41,924 nucleotides of DNA from JBBIND01 sp037444075 (GTDB lineage Bacteria > Acidobacteriota > Terriglobia > Bryobacterales > Bryobacteraceae): the NCBI GenBank assembly GCA_037444075.1, contig JBBIND010000032.1, forward strand, positions 1 to 41,924, in the 5' to 3' direction. Under the pieces are notes generated by a model. The model searched no databases and was not told where the DNA came from. It was given only the letters and a program-made list of their open reading frames with translations. Below, piece by piece: positions 1-7,804 of this stretch. The stretch's first letter is position 1. The number at the start of each line of letters is the position of its first letter. A program made the translations under genes and the position numbers.

Positions 1-1
1 C

Positions 2-61
2 TTCCTGCGAAAGCACGGCGCGGGCTCTTACTACGGGCAGTCAACGGACGAACCTTCCTAG
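2..61 (+). CDS. Possible 3' end of a gene cut by the window edge
   Basis: A reading frame that is open from the window edge ends at a TAG and encodes 19 residues, finishing GQSTDEPS. It is on the opposite strand to the next gene and converges with it, leaving 75 bases between the stops. The fragment is too short to assign to a family. Its composition is plausible for a protein C-terminus, but an open frame of this length also arises by chance in GC-rich DNA. Confidence 0.3.
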   Translation, partial: FLRKHGAGSYYGQSTDEPS

Positions 62-136
62 GCAGCTGCCGAGGACGCCGCGGAACGCACGAAGCTCGCG
101 ATAGTGCGGGTCAACCGATAGCGCCCGGCGCCGGCC

Positions 137-1807
137 TCAAGGTTGCACGGACTTCCCGTAAGGCGCTCGCCCATGGGACTCCACGGCGTAGTCGCCGGGA
201 GCCAAAGTGATGCCTTCGATGAGTTCTGAACCGAGTAGGATCTGCTCGCCTTTGCCCGGAGCGAGGGAGCGAATCCGGTACAGCGTGTTTTCATCCACGG
301 TGTACCACTCGGGAAACTCATTGAGCCGCACGTAGTTCTTGTCGAGATTGAGCACGCGGCGGTGGCGTGCGTAGTCGAAGCGTATCTCGCGAGGCGCAGG
401 CATGACGAGACTCAGATACAGCCGGTCGCCTTCCCGCACGGCGCCCACTTTCACGCCAGGCGTCCAATGCGCTGGGCGCACGCCTTGGGAAAGCATCAGG
501 GCGTACAGCATGGCCGTGCGGTTGTAGTTCCCTTCCCCGTACCAGTTCTCGATGTGGCCGTCGGGTTTCTGCATGGCCATCATCACTTTCATTTCGGAGT
601 GGATCCAATCCAGCGCCTCGGGAACAGGCTCGCGGTTCACCAGGTACAGCGCGCTTTCGATGGTGTCGGCGTAGCCATCGAACGAACCTAGAGGCATCTC
701 CGGATCGCCTGCGCGGCCCTCCCAGATGTAGTTCCTGTATTTCGGCAGGTTCGAGAGCGCGCGGCGGACCGCTTCCCTGTATCGGTTTTCTCCGGTGCTC
801 TGATAGAAGGTATAAATGGCTCCGTAAACGTAACCCCAATTGTCCGAAAGGCCCGTATTCACGGGCTTGAGAGTGGCCGCATCGAGTTCGTTGTAAAGCA
901 TTCCGTCCGGGTTCACGGACTCGAGGATGCGATCCAGCATTCTGGCGAGCACGGGCCTCCATTTCGCCGCGCGCGGCGTCTGCCAGTGGTTTTCGAGCGC
1001 GTAGAGCAGCACCAGGCCGACAACGGCCTCGTTGCCGTGATCGCGCAACCTCAGCCGCCCGTCTCCCGAGTGAGCCGTGAAATCCCACTTGCCGCTCGGA
1101 ACGCCGTGGTTGCCCGGCAGCACTTCTTCGATGTAGGCGTCCGCAATGCGGCGGCCCCAGGCAATGAAGCGCTGATCGCCTGTCATCGTAGCCAGGCGCA
1201 TGAGAGCCTGCATGAAATCCCCGTTGAGTTCGGAATCCGAGGCGGGCAGTTTGCCAAACCTGGAATCCACGGGCGCTCGCTCCATGGCGTCCGCCACCAT
1301 GTCGACCATGCGGTAGAACCAGGGAGTTCGTCCCAGATACTCGGTGACGGCCAGCAGCCCGTCCTTGGCGTACTCACCCGCCCCGAACAGGCTGGGTGGC
1401 CCGAGCGTGCCTGCGGCCATCTCCAGATTGCCCGGTATGGACTCCTGAACGGTGGTGTAGCGGATCTCGTTGCGCAGCATCTGGAGCAGGCGCCCGCGAT
1501 AGAGATCAGGATCCGTCAGGTGCGCCGTCAGAATGAGGTACGGGTAGAGATCCGCGCCTGAATTGTGAGGCGTGTAAAGCCGTTTGACGTCTCCGGCGGC
1601 GAGGCCGCGGCGGCCGGGTACTCGGTCCGGGAGCAGAAGGGTCTTGCTGTCGGCATGGGCCAACCAGGCTTTCAGCAGGCGTTGCTTGGAAGCCATCACC
1701 TGCTCGAAGACGCGCCCGTTTTCACGGGCTTGAGCCAGGGGCGCGGTGTCGTCGGCGGAGGCGAGCAGAACGGGCCAAGCGATCGCGATCAAGAGTGGAC
1801 GGAACAA
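137..1807 (-). CDS. Secreted protein of unknown function, probable alpha/alpha-toroid fold
   Basis: The 556-residue product begins with a short hydrophobic signal peptide (about residues 1-18, ending LLASA). The body is rich in paired helices with Trp/Tyr/Asp/Glu clusters (for example NPDGMLYNE, SDNWGYVYG, DGHIENWYGEG), a pattern seen in (alpha/alpha)6-barrel glycosidases and lyases. The last 100 residues look like a beta-rich domain. I do not recognise a specific family. The start is a TTG preceded by a near-consensus AGGAGG six bases upstream; no better ATG lies at the signal peptide, so I accept the TTG. It lies downstream of the DegT-type gene on the same strand but is separated from it by a terminator, so it is probably its own transcript. 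Confidence 0.8.
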   Translation of the reverse strand: MFRPLLIAIAWPVLLASADDTAPLAQARENGRVFEQVMASKQRLLKAWLAHADSKTLLLPDRVPGRRGLAAGDVKRLYTPHNSGADLYPYLILTAHLTDPDLYRGRLLQMLRNEIRYTTVQESIPGNLEMAAGTLGPPSLFGAGEYAKDGLLAVTEYLGRTPWFYRMVDMVADAMERAPVDSRFGKLPASDSELNGDFMQALMRLATMTGDQRFIAWGRRIADAYIEEVLPGNHGVPSGKWDFTAHSGDGRLRLRDHGNEAVVGLVLLYALENHWQTPRAAKWRPVLARMLDRILESVNPDGMLYNELDAATLKPVNTGLSDNWGYVYGAIYTFYQSTGENRYREAVRRALSNLPKYRNYIWEGRAGDPEMPLGSFDGYADTIESALYLVNREPVPEALDWIHSEMKVMMAMQKPDGHIENWYGEGNYNRTAMLYALMLSQGVRPAHWTPGVKVGAVREGDRLYLSLVMPAPREIRFDYARHRRVLNLDKNYVRLNEFPEWYTVDENTLYRIRSLAPGKGEQILLGSELIEGITLAPGDYAVESHGRAPYGKSVQP

Positions 1808-1956
1808 TTGTTTCCTCCTGAAGGGGCGCGCAATTCTGCCGTCGCGGTTGAACTGCCGCCGCCTTACCTAGGAATCGTAACACCCGGCAGGTTAAACCTC
1901 TGGTTCTATCTTGAGCCAGCGGGAGCGAATCCGGCGAGTCTAGCCTGAGCCAGGCG

Positions 1957-2020
1957 CACAAAAGGAAAGCGGATGGCTCGCAGGCCGCGCTGCATAGGGC
2001 GTTGCCTGTAAGCCATCCGC
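1957..2020 (-). terminator. Rho-independent terminator of the DegT-type aminotransferase gene
   Basis: A perfect 10-bp inverted repeat (1969-1978 with 2011-2020, GCGGATGGCT/AGCCATCCGC) encloses a further 5-bp stem (CAGGC 1981-1985 with GCCTG 2004-2008). Read on the minus strand, the hairpin is followed directly by TTTCCTTTTG. It lies about 50 bases beyond the stop of the aminotransferase gene and upstream of the next minus-strand gene, where a terminator is expected. Confidence 0.8.
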
Positions 2021-2070
2021 CTGATTGCCGGTCGTTACATCAAACGCGAGAAGTGCCTTGGGCCGAGGCG

Positions 2071-3381
2071 CTAGGCCTTCGTGACAGCCGGCCACACTTT
2101 GCGGATAGCCGCCACGATGTCATCCGTATCCCGCTTCGTGTACTTCGGGTCAATGCCCACGCCCGCGAAGCGCTGCAAGATTGCCAGCGTACGGGGGCAA
2201 CTCGCCGCGCCGTACTGAATCGCCTTGCCGCGGGGCGAATTCCAGGTGGGCCAGTTGGGGTTCACGGTGGCTTTGTTCTCGATGTAAGGCAGAGTGGGCA
2301 GAACGACCGAACCGCCCGGACGCGTGGCCGGAACGTTCTCCGCTTTCATCAGGGCCATGAAGCGCTTGGACTGCTCCGGAGTGTCGAACTTGAGGAAGAC
2401 CCAGGCTCCGATGTCGCCCTTCGGGTCCGGCATCTTGCGCATCTTGAGACCGGGCAGGTTCTGGATGCCCGCTACCACACGGCGCGCCGCAGCCTGAGCG
2501 TCGCCCACTACTCTATCCAACTTGCGCAGCTGCGCCAGCATGACGCCGCCGGTGAGTTCGCTCATCCTGCAATTGCAGCCAACAAACCAGTCCATGGCCG
2601 CTTTCCCGACCACCTGCTCATGCAGCGGACGCAATCCGCCCAGATCATGGAAACGGGCGGCGCGCTCGAACAGGACCACGTCGCTGGTCACCACGCTGCC
2701 GCCTTCGCCCGCCGTAATGGTCTTGTTCAGCTGGTGGCTGTAGATGCCCATGGCGCCGAGCGAGCCTAGCGGACGGCCCTTGTAGCTGCCGCCAACGCAC
2801 TGCGCAGCGTCTTCCAACACCGGAATGTTATGTTTTCTTCCGATCTCTAATATGGGATCCAGGTCAGCCAGACCGCCGAGCAGATGCACTGCCATGATGA
2901 GCTTGGTGTTCTTGGTGATGCGCTTCTCGATATCGGTGGGATCGATGTTCAGCGTATCGTCGATCTCCGCGAAGACCGGCAAACCGCCGGCGAGCACCAC
3001 CGCGCTGGAACAGGAGTGCCAGGTCCAGGCAGGCAGAATTACCTCATCGCCAGGCCCGATGCGGAACGCAGCCATGGCTGACTGCAGCGCCGTCGTGCCG
3101 GAAGTCACCGCGAGGGCATACTTGGTCTGCATGCGCGCGGCATATTCCTTTTCGAACGTCGCCACCTTGTTAGGGGGCTGAGCGCCGGGCCCGTACCAAC
3201 GGAAGGGCCTGCCCGTCTCGATAACTTCCGTTACCTCGCTGCGCTCTTTGTCGTCGTAGTACAGGGTCCCCCAATAAGTTGGTTCAAGGGGCGTCTCTCG
3301 GACTGGCTTGCCCGTCTCGGCTGCCAGAGCGGAAGCCGATCCGGCTGCCGCCACCGATGCCACAAATTGTCTCCGGTTCAC
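2071..3381 (-). CDS. Tat-exported DegT/DnrJ/EryC1/StrS-family aminotransferase
   Basis: This is a 436-residue PLP enzyme of the sugar-aminotransferase type. Family members transfer an amino group, usually from glutamate or glutamine, to a keto-sugar nucleotide or keto-cyclitol. Visible landmarks are SGTTALQ (94-100), PAWTWHS (117-123), the cofactor Asp in LEDAAQ (D191) and the Schiff-base lysine in HQLNKTITAGEGG (K220). The N-terminus is a Tat signal peptide: RRQFV at residues 3-7, an Ala-rich stretch and an AxA-like site near residue 20. The start is a GTG with GGAGGT about eight bases upstream. Export is unusual because the known substrates are cytoplasmic nucleotide sugars. The substrate cannot be told from sequence. 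Confidence 0.88.
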   Translation of the reverse strand: MNRRQFVASVAAAGSASALAAETGKPVRETPLEPTYWGTLYYDDKERSEVTEVIETGRPFRWYGPGAQPPNKVATFEKEYAARMQTKYALAVTSGTTALQSAMAAFRIGPGDEVILPAWTWHSCSSAVVLAGGLPVFAEIDDTLNIDPTDIEKRITKNTKLIMAVHLLGGLADLDPILEIGRKHNIPVLEDAAQCVGGSYKGRPLGSLGAMGIYSHQLNKTITAGEGGSVVTSDVVLFERAARFHDLGGLRPLHEQVVGKAAMDWFVGCNCRMSELTGGVMLAQLRKLDRVVGDAQAAARRVVAGIQNLPGLKMRKMPDPKGDIGAWVFLKFDTPEQSKRFMALMKAENVPATRPGGSVVLPTLPYIENKATVNPNWPTWNSPRGKAIQYGAASCPRTLAILQRFAGVGIDPKYTKRDTDDIVAAIRKVWPAVTKA

Positions 3382-3413
3382 TTTCTACCTCCGTTCAGTT
3401 GGAGTCAGGTTCA

Positions 3414-3425
3414 ACATAATATACC
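3414..3425 (-). promoter_or_regulatory. Possible -10 region of the DegT-type gene
   Basis: On the minus strand the sequence TATATTATG lies about 35 bases upstream of the GTG start, in the only AT-rich patch of this intergenic region. It contains TATATT/TATTAT matches to a -10 box. No convincing -35 box is seen, so this is tentative. Confidence 0.3.
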
Positions 3426-3582
3426 TCATACGGCACTAGCAGGAGGAGTTCCGAGCAACGACCTGGCGCACCCCTGCGCCAGTCGTGCGGGCGGGAGACC
3501 ATAAGAACCATGCAATCGAGCACGCCTGCAACTCGTCCCGGGAGGAACCAGCAGGCGCGGCGCGGATGCGAAAATGTAGCTC

Positions 3583-4479
3583 ATGCACTTACAGTTCATC
3601 ACGCTGGCCGCCTGGTTCATGCTGGCGGCAACCGCGGCAGCGCAACCGCGCATGGAGCTCTTGTGGCCCAACGTGGCGCCCGGCGCTCTCGGAACTGAAG
3701 ACACGGACAAGCCGGCCGTATTCATACACTTGCCGTCGGCTGACAGGGCGAATGGGACAGCCGTTGTGGTTTGTCCGGGCGGCGGGTATGGGGCTCTGGC
3801 CATGGATCATGAAGGCAGGCAAGTGGCCGAATGGCTGAACGCTCGCGGCGTGGCTGCCTTTGTTCTCCGGTACCGGCTGGGTCCGCGCTATCGCCATCCG
3901 GTGCAAATCGGCGACGCGCAGCGGGCTCTGCGCCTGGTGCGCTCGCGCGCCGCACAATTCGGCGTGGCGGCTGACCGTATCGGCATCTGGGGCTTTTCCG
4001 CGGGCGGACATCTGGCATCTACGGCAGCTACGCGCTTTGACCAGGGGAATCCGGATTCATCCGATCCCGTCGAGCGCGCCGGCTGCCGACCGGACTTCGC
4101 CATACTGGCGTACCCGGTGATCTCTTTCACAACCGAGTACACGCACAAGGGGTCGTTACGAAACCTGCTGGGCGAGCAGCCCGCACCGTCACTGGTCGCC
4201 AGCCTGTCAACCGAGACACAGGTGACCGCTGCAACGCCTCCCACTTTCCTGTTCCACACTACGGAGGACAAAGGCGTGCCGCCGGAGAACAGCGTGCTGT
4301 TCTACATGGCTTTACGGCGCCACGGCATTCCTGCCGAGATGCACATTTACGAAAGAGGGCGGCACGGAGTGGGGCTGGCGCCGAGCGACCCGGTGTTGTC
4401 CACCTGGGCTGGCCGGCTGGAAGATTGGCTGAGCGTCCGCGGCTTACTCAGAAACAACGCGCCCGCCGGCGACCGTTAG
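3583..4479 (+). CDS. Secreted alpha/beta hydrolase, esterase-like
   Basis: The 298-residue protein has a signal peptide (about 1-20, ending AATAAA) and the alpha/beta-hydrolase layout. An oxyanion-hole motif CPGGGYG is at 64-70, the nucleophile serine is in GFSAGG (S139), the acid is probably D229 in TEDKG, and the catalytic His is H261 in RGRHGVG. The layout matches the BD-FAE/xylan-esterase-like group often annotated as acetyl xylan esterase or 'endo-1,4-beta-xylanase-like'. The role is probably removal of acyl groups from plant polysaccharide outside the cytoplasm. The 3' end overlaps that of the convergent amidohydrolase gene by 36 bases. No clear ribosome-binding site precedes the ATG. 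Confidence 0.85.
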   Translation: MHLQFITLAAWFMLAATAAAQPRMELLWPNVAPGALGTEDTDKPAVFIHLPSADRANGTAVVVCPGGGYGALAMDHEGRQVAEWLNARGVAAFVLRYRLGPRYRHPVQIGDAQRALRLVRSRAAQFGVAADRIGIWGFSAGGHLASTAATRFDQGNPDSSDPVERAGCRPDFAILAYPVISFTTEYTHKGSLRNLLGEQPAPSLVASLSTETQVTAATPPTFLFHTTEDKGVPPENSVLFYMALRRHGIPAEMHIYERGRHGVGLAPSDPVLSTWAGRLEDWLSVRGLLRNNAPAGDR

Positions 4480-6105
4480 CGCAACACGCGCCTGCGGAAT
4501 CTGGTCCGGCGCGACGCGCGTGATGTCCCGGTCCAGCAAAACGAAATCCGCCAGCTTGCCGGGCTCGAGCGTCCCCTTGAGTTCCTCCTCGAAGGACGCC
4601 GCGGCAGCGTCCCGTGTGTAGGCGCGCAGGGCTTCCTCTACGGTGATCCTCTGTTCAGGCACCCAACCGTCAGGATGCTTGCCATCCAGGGTGCGCCGTG
4701 TCACCGCGGCGTAGATTCCTTTCAGCGGCGAGGGTGGAGCCACGAACCAGTCACTTCCGAAAGCGGGCTTGGCTCCCGAATCCAGAAGCGCTCGAAATGC
4801 GTACGTGGTGCGGCAGCGCTCGCGGCCGATGACCCGCTCCGCCCAGCGCCCGTCATCAATAGCATGATAGGGCTGCATGCTCGGAATGACGCCCAGCGCA
4901 GCGAAGCGTGGGATGTCGGCGGCGTCCAGATGCTGCGCATGTTCTATACGGAAGCGCCTGTCCCGAGGACCATGTTCACGCCGCACTCGCTCGAAGATAT
5001 CCAGCAGCAGGCGGTTGGCGCGGTCGCCGATGGCGTGTATCAGCAGGTGCAGTCCGGCTTTGTCCGCTCCGGAAATCATCTCGTACAGCCGTTCCGGAGT
5101 ATTCACGAACAGGCCGCTTTCCTTCGGCGCATCCGAGTACGGCTCCAGAAAGGCGGCTGTGCGTGAACCGAGTGAACCGTCCACGAAGCCCTTCAATCCT
5201 CCGATGCGCAGCCATTCGTCACCACGTCCACGACGGGCAACGGTTTCACTCAGGCGTTGCCAGCTGGCCAAGGGCACAGCCGCGTAAATGCGCGTAGACA
5301 GGCGGCCCGAGTTCCGAGCGCGCTCAAACACCTCCAGATCTTCCCAACTGCCCATGTGGTGCACCGAAGTGACCCCATGCCCGGCGACGTGGCGCATGGC
5401 CGCGTCGAGCGCGCGGTCCAGGCTCTCCGCCGACGGAGCCGGGATGACGCGCTCCACCAGCGCCATGGCGTTGTCCTTCAGAATCCCTGTAGGGTTTCCC
5501 CGGGCGTCCCGCAGGATAGCCCCGCCGGGAACTTCCGGCGTCTCCCTGTTCACTCCCGCCAACCTCAGCGCCACGCTGTTAGCGAGAGCCATATGGCCGT
5601 CCAGCCGCTTCACCCAGACGGGGTGGTTTGGAGTTACGGCATCGATCCACTGACGGTGGGGCAATTCGCCGCCCCAGGTTTCGTGATCCCAGTCGCCTCC
5701 CAGAATCCACTCGCCGCTAGGGAGCCCGCCGGTGAACTGCCGGATGCGCGCCGTGAATTCACGGCGCGAGGCGGCGTCCCGCAGTTGCACACCAGTCAGG
5801 CGAAACCCACCTTCGAGGAAATGGACGTGGGAGTCAATGAAGCCGGGGACCACCAGTTTGCCGCCGGCTTCGACGACACGAGTGCCTTGCCGCACAAGGG
5901 AGCGAACGTCGTCGTTCGAGCCGACGGCCACAATGCGCTCGCCTTGGACAGCCAGAGCTTCCGCCCACGGGCGCTCCGGCACTCCTGTCCAGACGCGCGC
6001 CCCAAGGACGGCCAGTGAAACTGCGGGACGATTCACGGGTTGATTGGCACAGCCTGCTAAGAGAACGCCCGCAAGAGCGGTCAGCAGCCTGGTGTGCATA
6101 GTCAC
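4444..6105 (-). CDS. YtcJ-like amidohydrolase family 3 lipoprotein
   Basis: This is a 553-residue metal-dependent hydrolase of the amidohydrolase superfamily. After a lipoprotein signal (LAGC, Cys19) come the metal motif GFIDSHVHF (His93, His95), a later His motif LIHAIGDRAN, the IEHAQH motif and the Asp of FGSDW, followed by the C-terminal beta-sandwich motif KLADFVLLD. Family members hydrolyse C-N bonds in varied amides and N-formyl compounds; the substrate here is unknown. The GTG start overlaps the NIPSNAP stop by four bases (GTGA), and an ATG two codons later would also serve. Translational coupling with the NIPSNAP gene suggests one operon. The lipid anchor places it at the outer or inner membrane face. 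Confidence 0.9.
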   Translation of the reverse strand: MTMHTRLLTALAGVLLAGCANQPVNRPAVSLAVLGARVWTGVPERPWAEALAVQGERIVAVGSNDDVRSLVRQGTRVVEAGGKLVVPGFIDSHVHFLEGGFRLTGVQLRDAASRREFTARIRQFTGGLPSGEWILGGDWDHETWGGELPHRQWIDAVTPNHPVWVKRLDGHMALANSVALRLAGVNRETPEVPGGAILRDARGNPTGILKDNAMALVERVIPAPSAESLDRALDAAMRHVAGHGVTSVHHMGSWEDLEVFERARNSGRLSTRIYAAVPLASWQRLSETVARRGRGDEWLRIGGLKGFVDGSLGSRTAAFLEPYSDAPKESGLFVNTPERLYEMISGADKAGLHLLIHAIGDRANRLLLDIFERVRREHGPRDRRFRIEHAQHLDAADIPRFAALGVIPSMQPYHAIDDGRWAERVIGRERCRTTYAFRALLDSGAKPAFGSDWFVAPPSPLKGIYAAVTRRTLDGKHPDGWVPEQRITVEEALRAYTRDAAAASFEEELKGTLEPGKLADFVLLDRDITRVAPDQIPQARVALTVAGGRVVSE

Positions 6106-6530
6106 TTCATGGGCGAATAGTCCGTGGGATCGAGGTACACCGCCTCAATGCGAGCCACCAGGCGCCCGTCCGCTTCAGAAGCCTGCTGGACTTTGCGCCA
6201 TTCCGGGTCGTTGCGGAAATTGTTCCACGAGACCTTGGCCGCTTCACGGCTCTTGTGGGCAACGATGTAGATCATCGTGTTTTGCGAGGCGGGCGCTTCC
6301 TGCGGCACCCAGTAACCGACGTTCTGAATGCCGTGCTTTTCGAACAGTTTCAGGGTGTGGTTGCGGAAGCGCGCGTGCATGGCTTCGAACTTGCCCTCGT
6401 TGGCTACGTATGTCCGCATTTCGAAGACACGATAACGGCTCTCCGTGGCTTCAACGCCCTTGGCCACGAGGAATCCAAAAGCGGCCGCAGCCAGAACTAC
6501 CAGACCTTGTTTCAAGTGCTTTTTGCGCAT
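6102..6530 (-). CDS. NIPSNAP family protein, membrane-anchored or secreted
   Basis: The 142-residue protein starts with a signal or anchor segment (about 9-25, VVLAAAAFGFLVAKG). A ferredoxin-like alpha/beta domain follows with the NIPSNAP landmarks: YRVFEMRTYVANEGK, the central NVGYWVP, and the SWNNFRNDPEW motif. The family is widespread but its biochemical role in bacteria is not established. It overlaps the downstream amidohydrolase gene by four bases, so the two are probably co-translated. It starts at an ATG 46 bases beyond the end of the upstream aminotransferase gene. Confidence 0.88.
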   Translation of the reverse strand: MRKKHLKQGLVVLAAAAFGFLVAKGVEATESRYRVFEMRTYVANEGKFEAMHARFRNHTLKLFEKHGIQNVGYWVPQEAPASQNTMIYIVAHKSREAAKVSWNNFRNDPEWRKVQQASEADGRLVARIEAVYLDPTDYSPMK

Positions 6531-6575
6531 AAACCGATTGTGATACGAAACACGGCGGAGTGCAGCAGGCCCTGC

Positions 6576-7763
6576 TCAGGCGGTGGGCGAGGCGTGAAGC
6601 AGGCAACGGCGGACGCCTTCGCGGAAAACTTCGGGCTTGGCCAACAGGCTCAGGACAACGAAAGCACCGGCGGGGAAGTCATAGAAGTAACCCGGCTGAA
6701 CGAGCACGTCGTGCTCCTCCAGCAGGCTCAAGGTCCATTCCTCTTCCAGCCAAGCCGGTGGCAGCCGAAGCGTGGCGTACCAGCCACCCTCGAGATCCAG
6801 CAGCCGGAAGCACGATTGTTCCGCCAACGCGCCGCGCAGGTGGGCCAGATTGGATTGGAGCCGCTCGATCATCTGCCGTTGCAGTTCCCGCCGCAGCGGA
6901 AGCAGTTTCACCGCGGCGTGCTGCACCGGCGACCCTGTTGACAGGTATGTGTCAGCGATGAGTTCCAGGCGCGCCATTGCCTCGTGCCGCAAGTCCTCAG
7001 ACCCGGAGACCGCCACCCAGGCCAGTTTCAACTGTGGCAAACCGGCGATCTTGGAAAGCCCGCTCAGAGAAAAAGTGAGCCCATCTTGACGCGCGGCAAG
7101 CGATGCCACACGCTGCGGATCGGAGCGCAGGGCAAAATCGGAAAAGACTTCGTCCGAGATGACGGCCAGATTCCGCTCGCCGCAAAACCGCGTGAGCGCT
7201 TCCAATTCGCCTCGCTTCAAGTAGGAACCAGTAGGGTTGTTCGGATTTACTACTACCACGGCGCGCGTTCGCGGGCCAGCAAGTGCCGGGAGCGCATCCA
7301 CATCAAGCCACCAGCCTTCGTCGTAAGCCAGCGGGTAATGCACCACTCGTAGAGATTCCAGCGAGGCCAGGTACTCAAAAAGAGGGTAAGAAGGGCGCGG
7401 CACCAGGATCTCATCTCCAGGGTCCGCCAGCAGTTTGAACAAGTAGGCGTACGCGTCGCTTGTACTCGCTGTCGCCAGAATGCGATCCGCGGGAACCGGG
7501 AAACCGCTATCCGCAAAAGAGGCGGAGATGGCTTCGCGCGTCTTCTGTAAGCCCCTGGGATCGGGCTGATAGACGAGCGCCTCTGGCGAGGCGAGCGCAC
7601 CCAGGATTTCCCGGACGGGGTAAGCGAAACCCGCCTGAGTCGGATTGGATTCCGTCAGATCCAGAACCTCGGCCTTTTCGCGCCTCTTTCGAAACAGGAG
7701 TTCAGAAAGCGCATTGGGACGGAGATCCCAATGGGTCCGCGAGGAAAACCAAGCTGGAGTCAT
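6576..7763 (-). CDS. PLP-dependent aminotransferase, class I/II
   Basis: This is a cytoplasmic fold-type I aminotransferase of 395 residues with no signal peptide. The N-terminal substrate motif is DLTESNPT (35-42), the NPNNPTG motif is at 173-179, the cofactor Asp is in ISDEVF (D204), and the Schiff-base lysine is K238 in SGLSKIAGLPQLK. It ends with the usual small domain. The DLTESNPT start resembles aspartate/alanine/aromatic aminotransferase-like proteins common in Acidobacteria. The amino acid substrate cannot be fixed from sequence. It lies between amidohydrolase genes on the same strand with gaps of only about 40 bases, so co-transcription is likely but a shared pathway is not shown. 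Confidence 0.9.
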   Translation of the reverse strand: MTPAWFSSRTHWDLRPNALSELLFRKRREKAEVLDLTESNPTQAGFAYPVREILGALASPEALVYQPDPRGLQKTREAISASFADSGFPVPADRILATASTSDAYAYLFKLLADPGDEILVPRPSYPLFEYLASLESLRVVHYPLAYDEGWWLDVDALPALAGPRTRAVVVVNPNNPTGSYLKRGELEALTRFCGERNLAVISDEVFSDFALRSDPQRVASLAARQDGLTFSLSGLSKIAGLPQLKLAWVAVSGSEDLRHEAMARLELIADTYLSTGSPVQHAAVKLLPLRRELQRQMIERLQSNLAHLRGALAEQSCFRLLDLEGGWYATLRLPPAWLEEEWTLSLLEEHDVLVQPGYFYDFPAGAFVVLSLLAKPEVFREGVRRCLLHASPTA

Positions 7764-7804
7764 GAGCGCCCTATTGTCAGAACCGCGCGTGGCAGTGCAA
7801 CCCG

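Noticed and set aside
362..1561. Long open frames on the plus strand opposite the first secreted protein
   Set aside because: They are antisense to a gene with signal peptide, ribosome-binding site and coherent fold, and their translations are Arg/His/Gln-rich with no motif. High GC makes such frames common.
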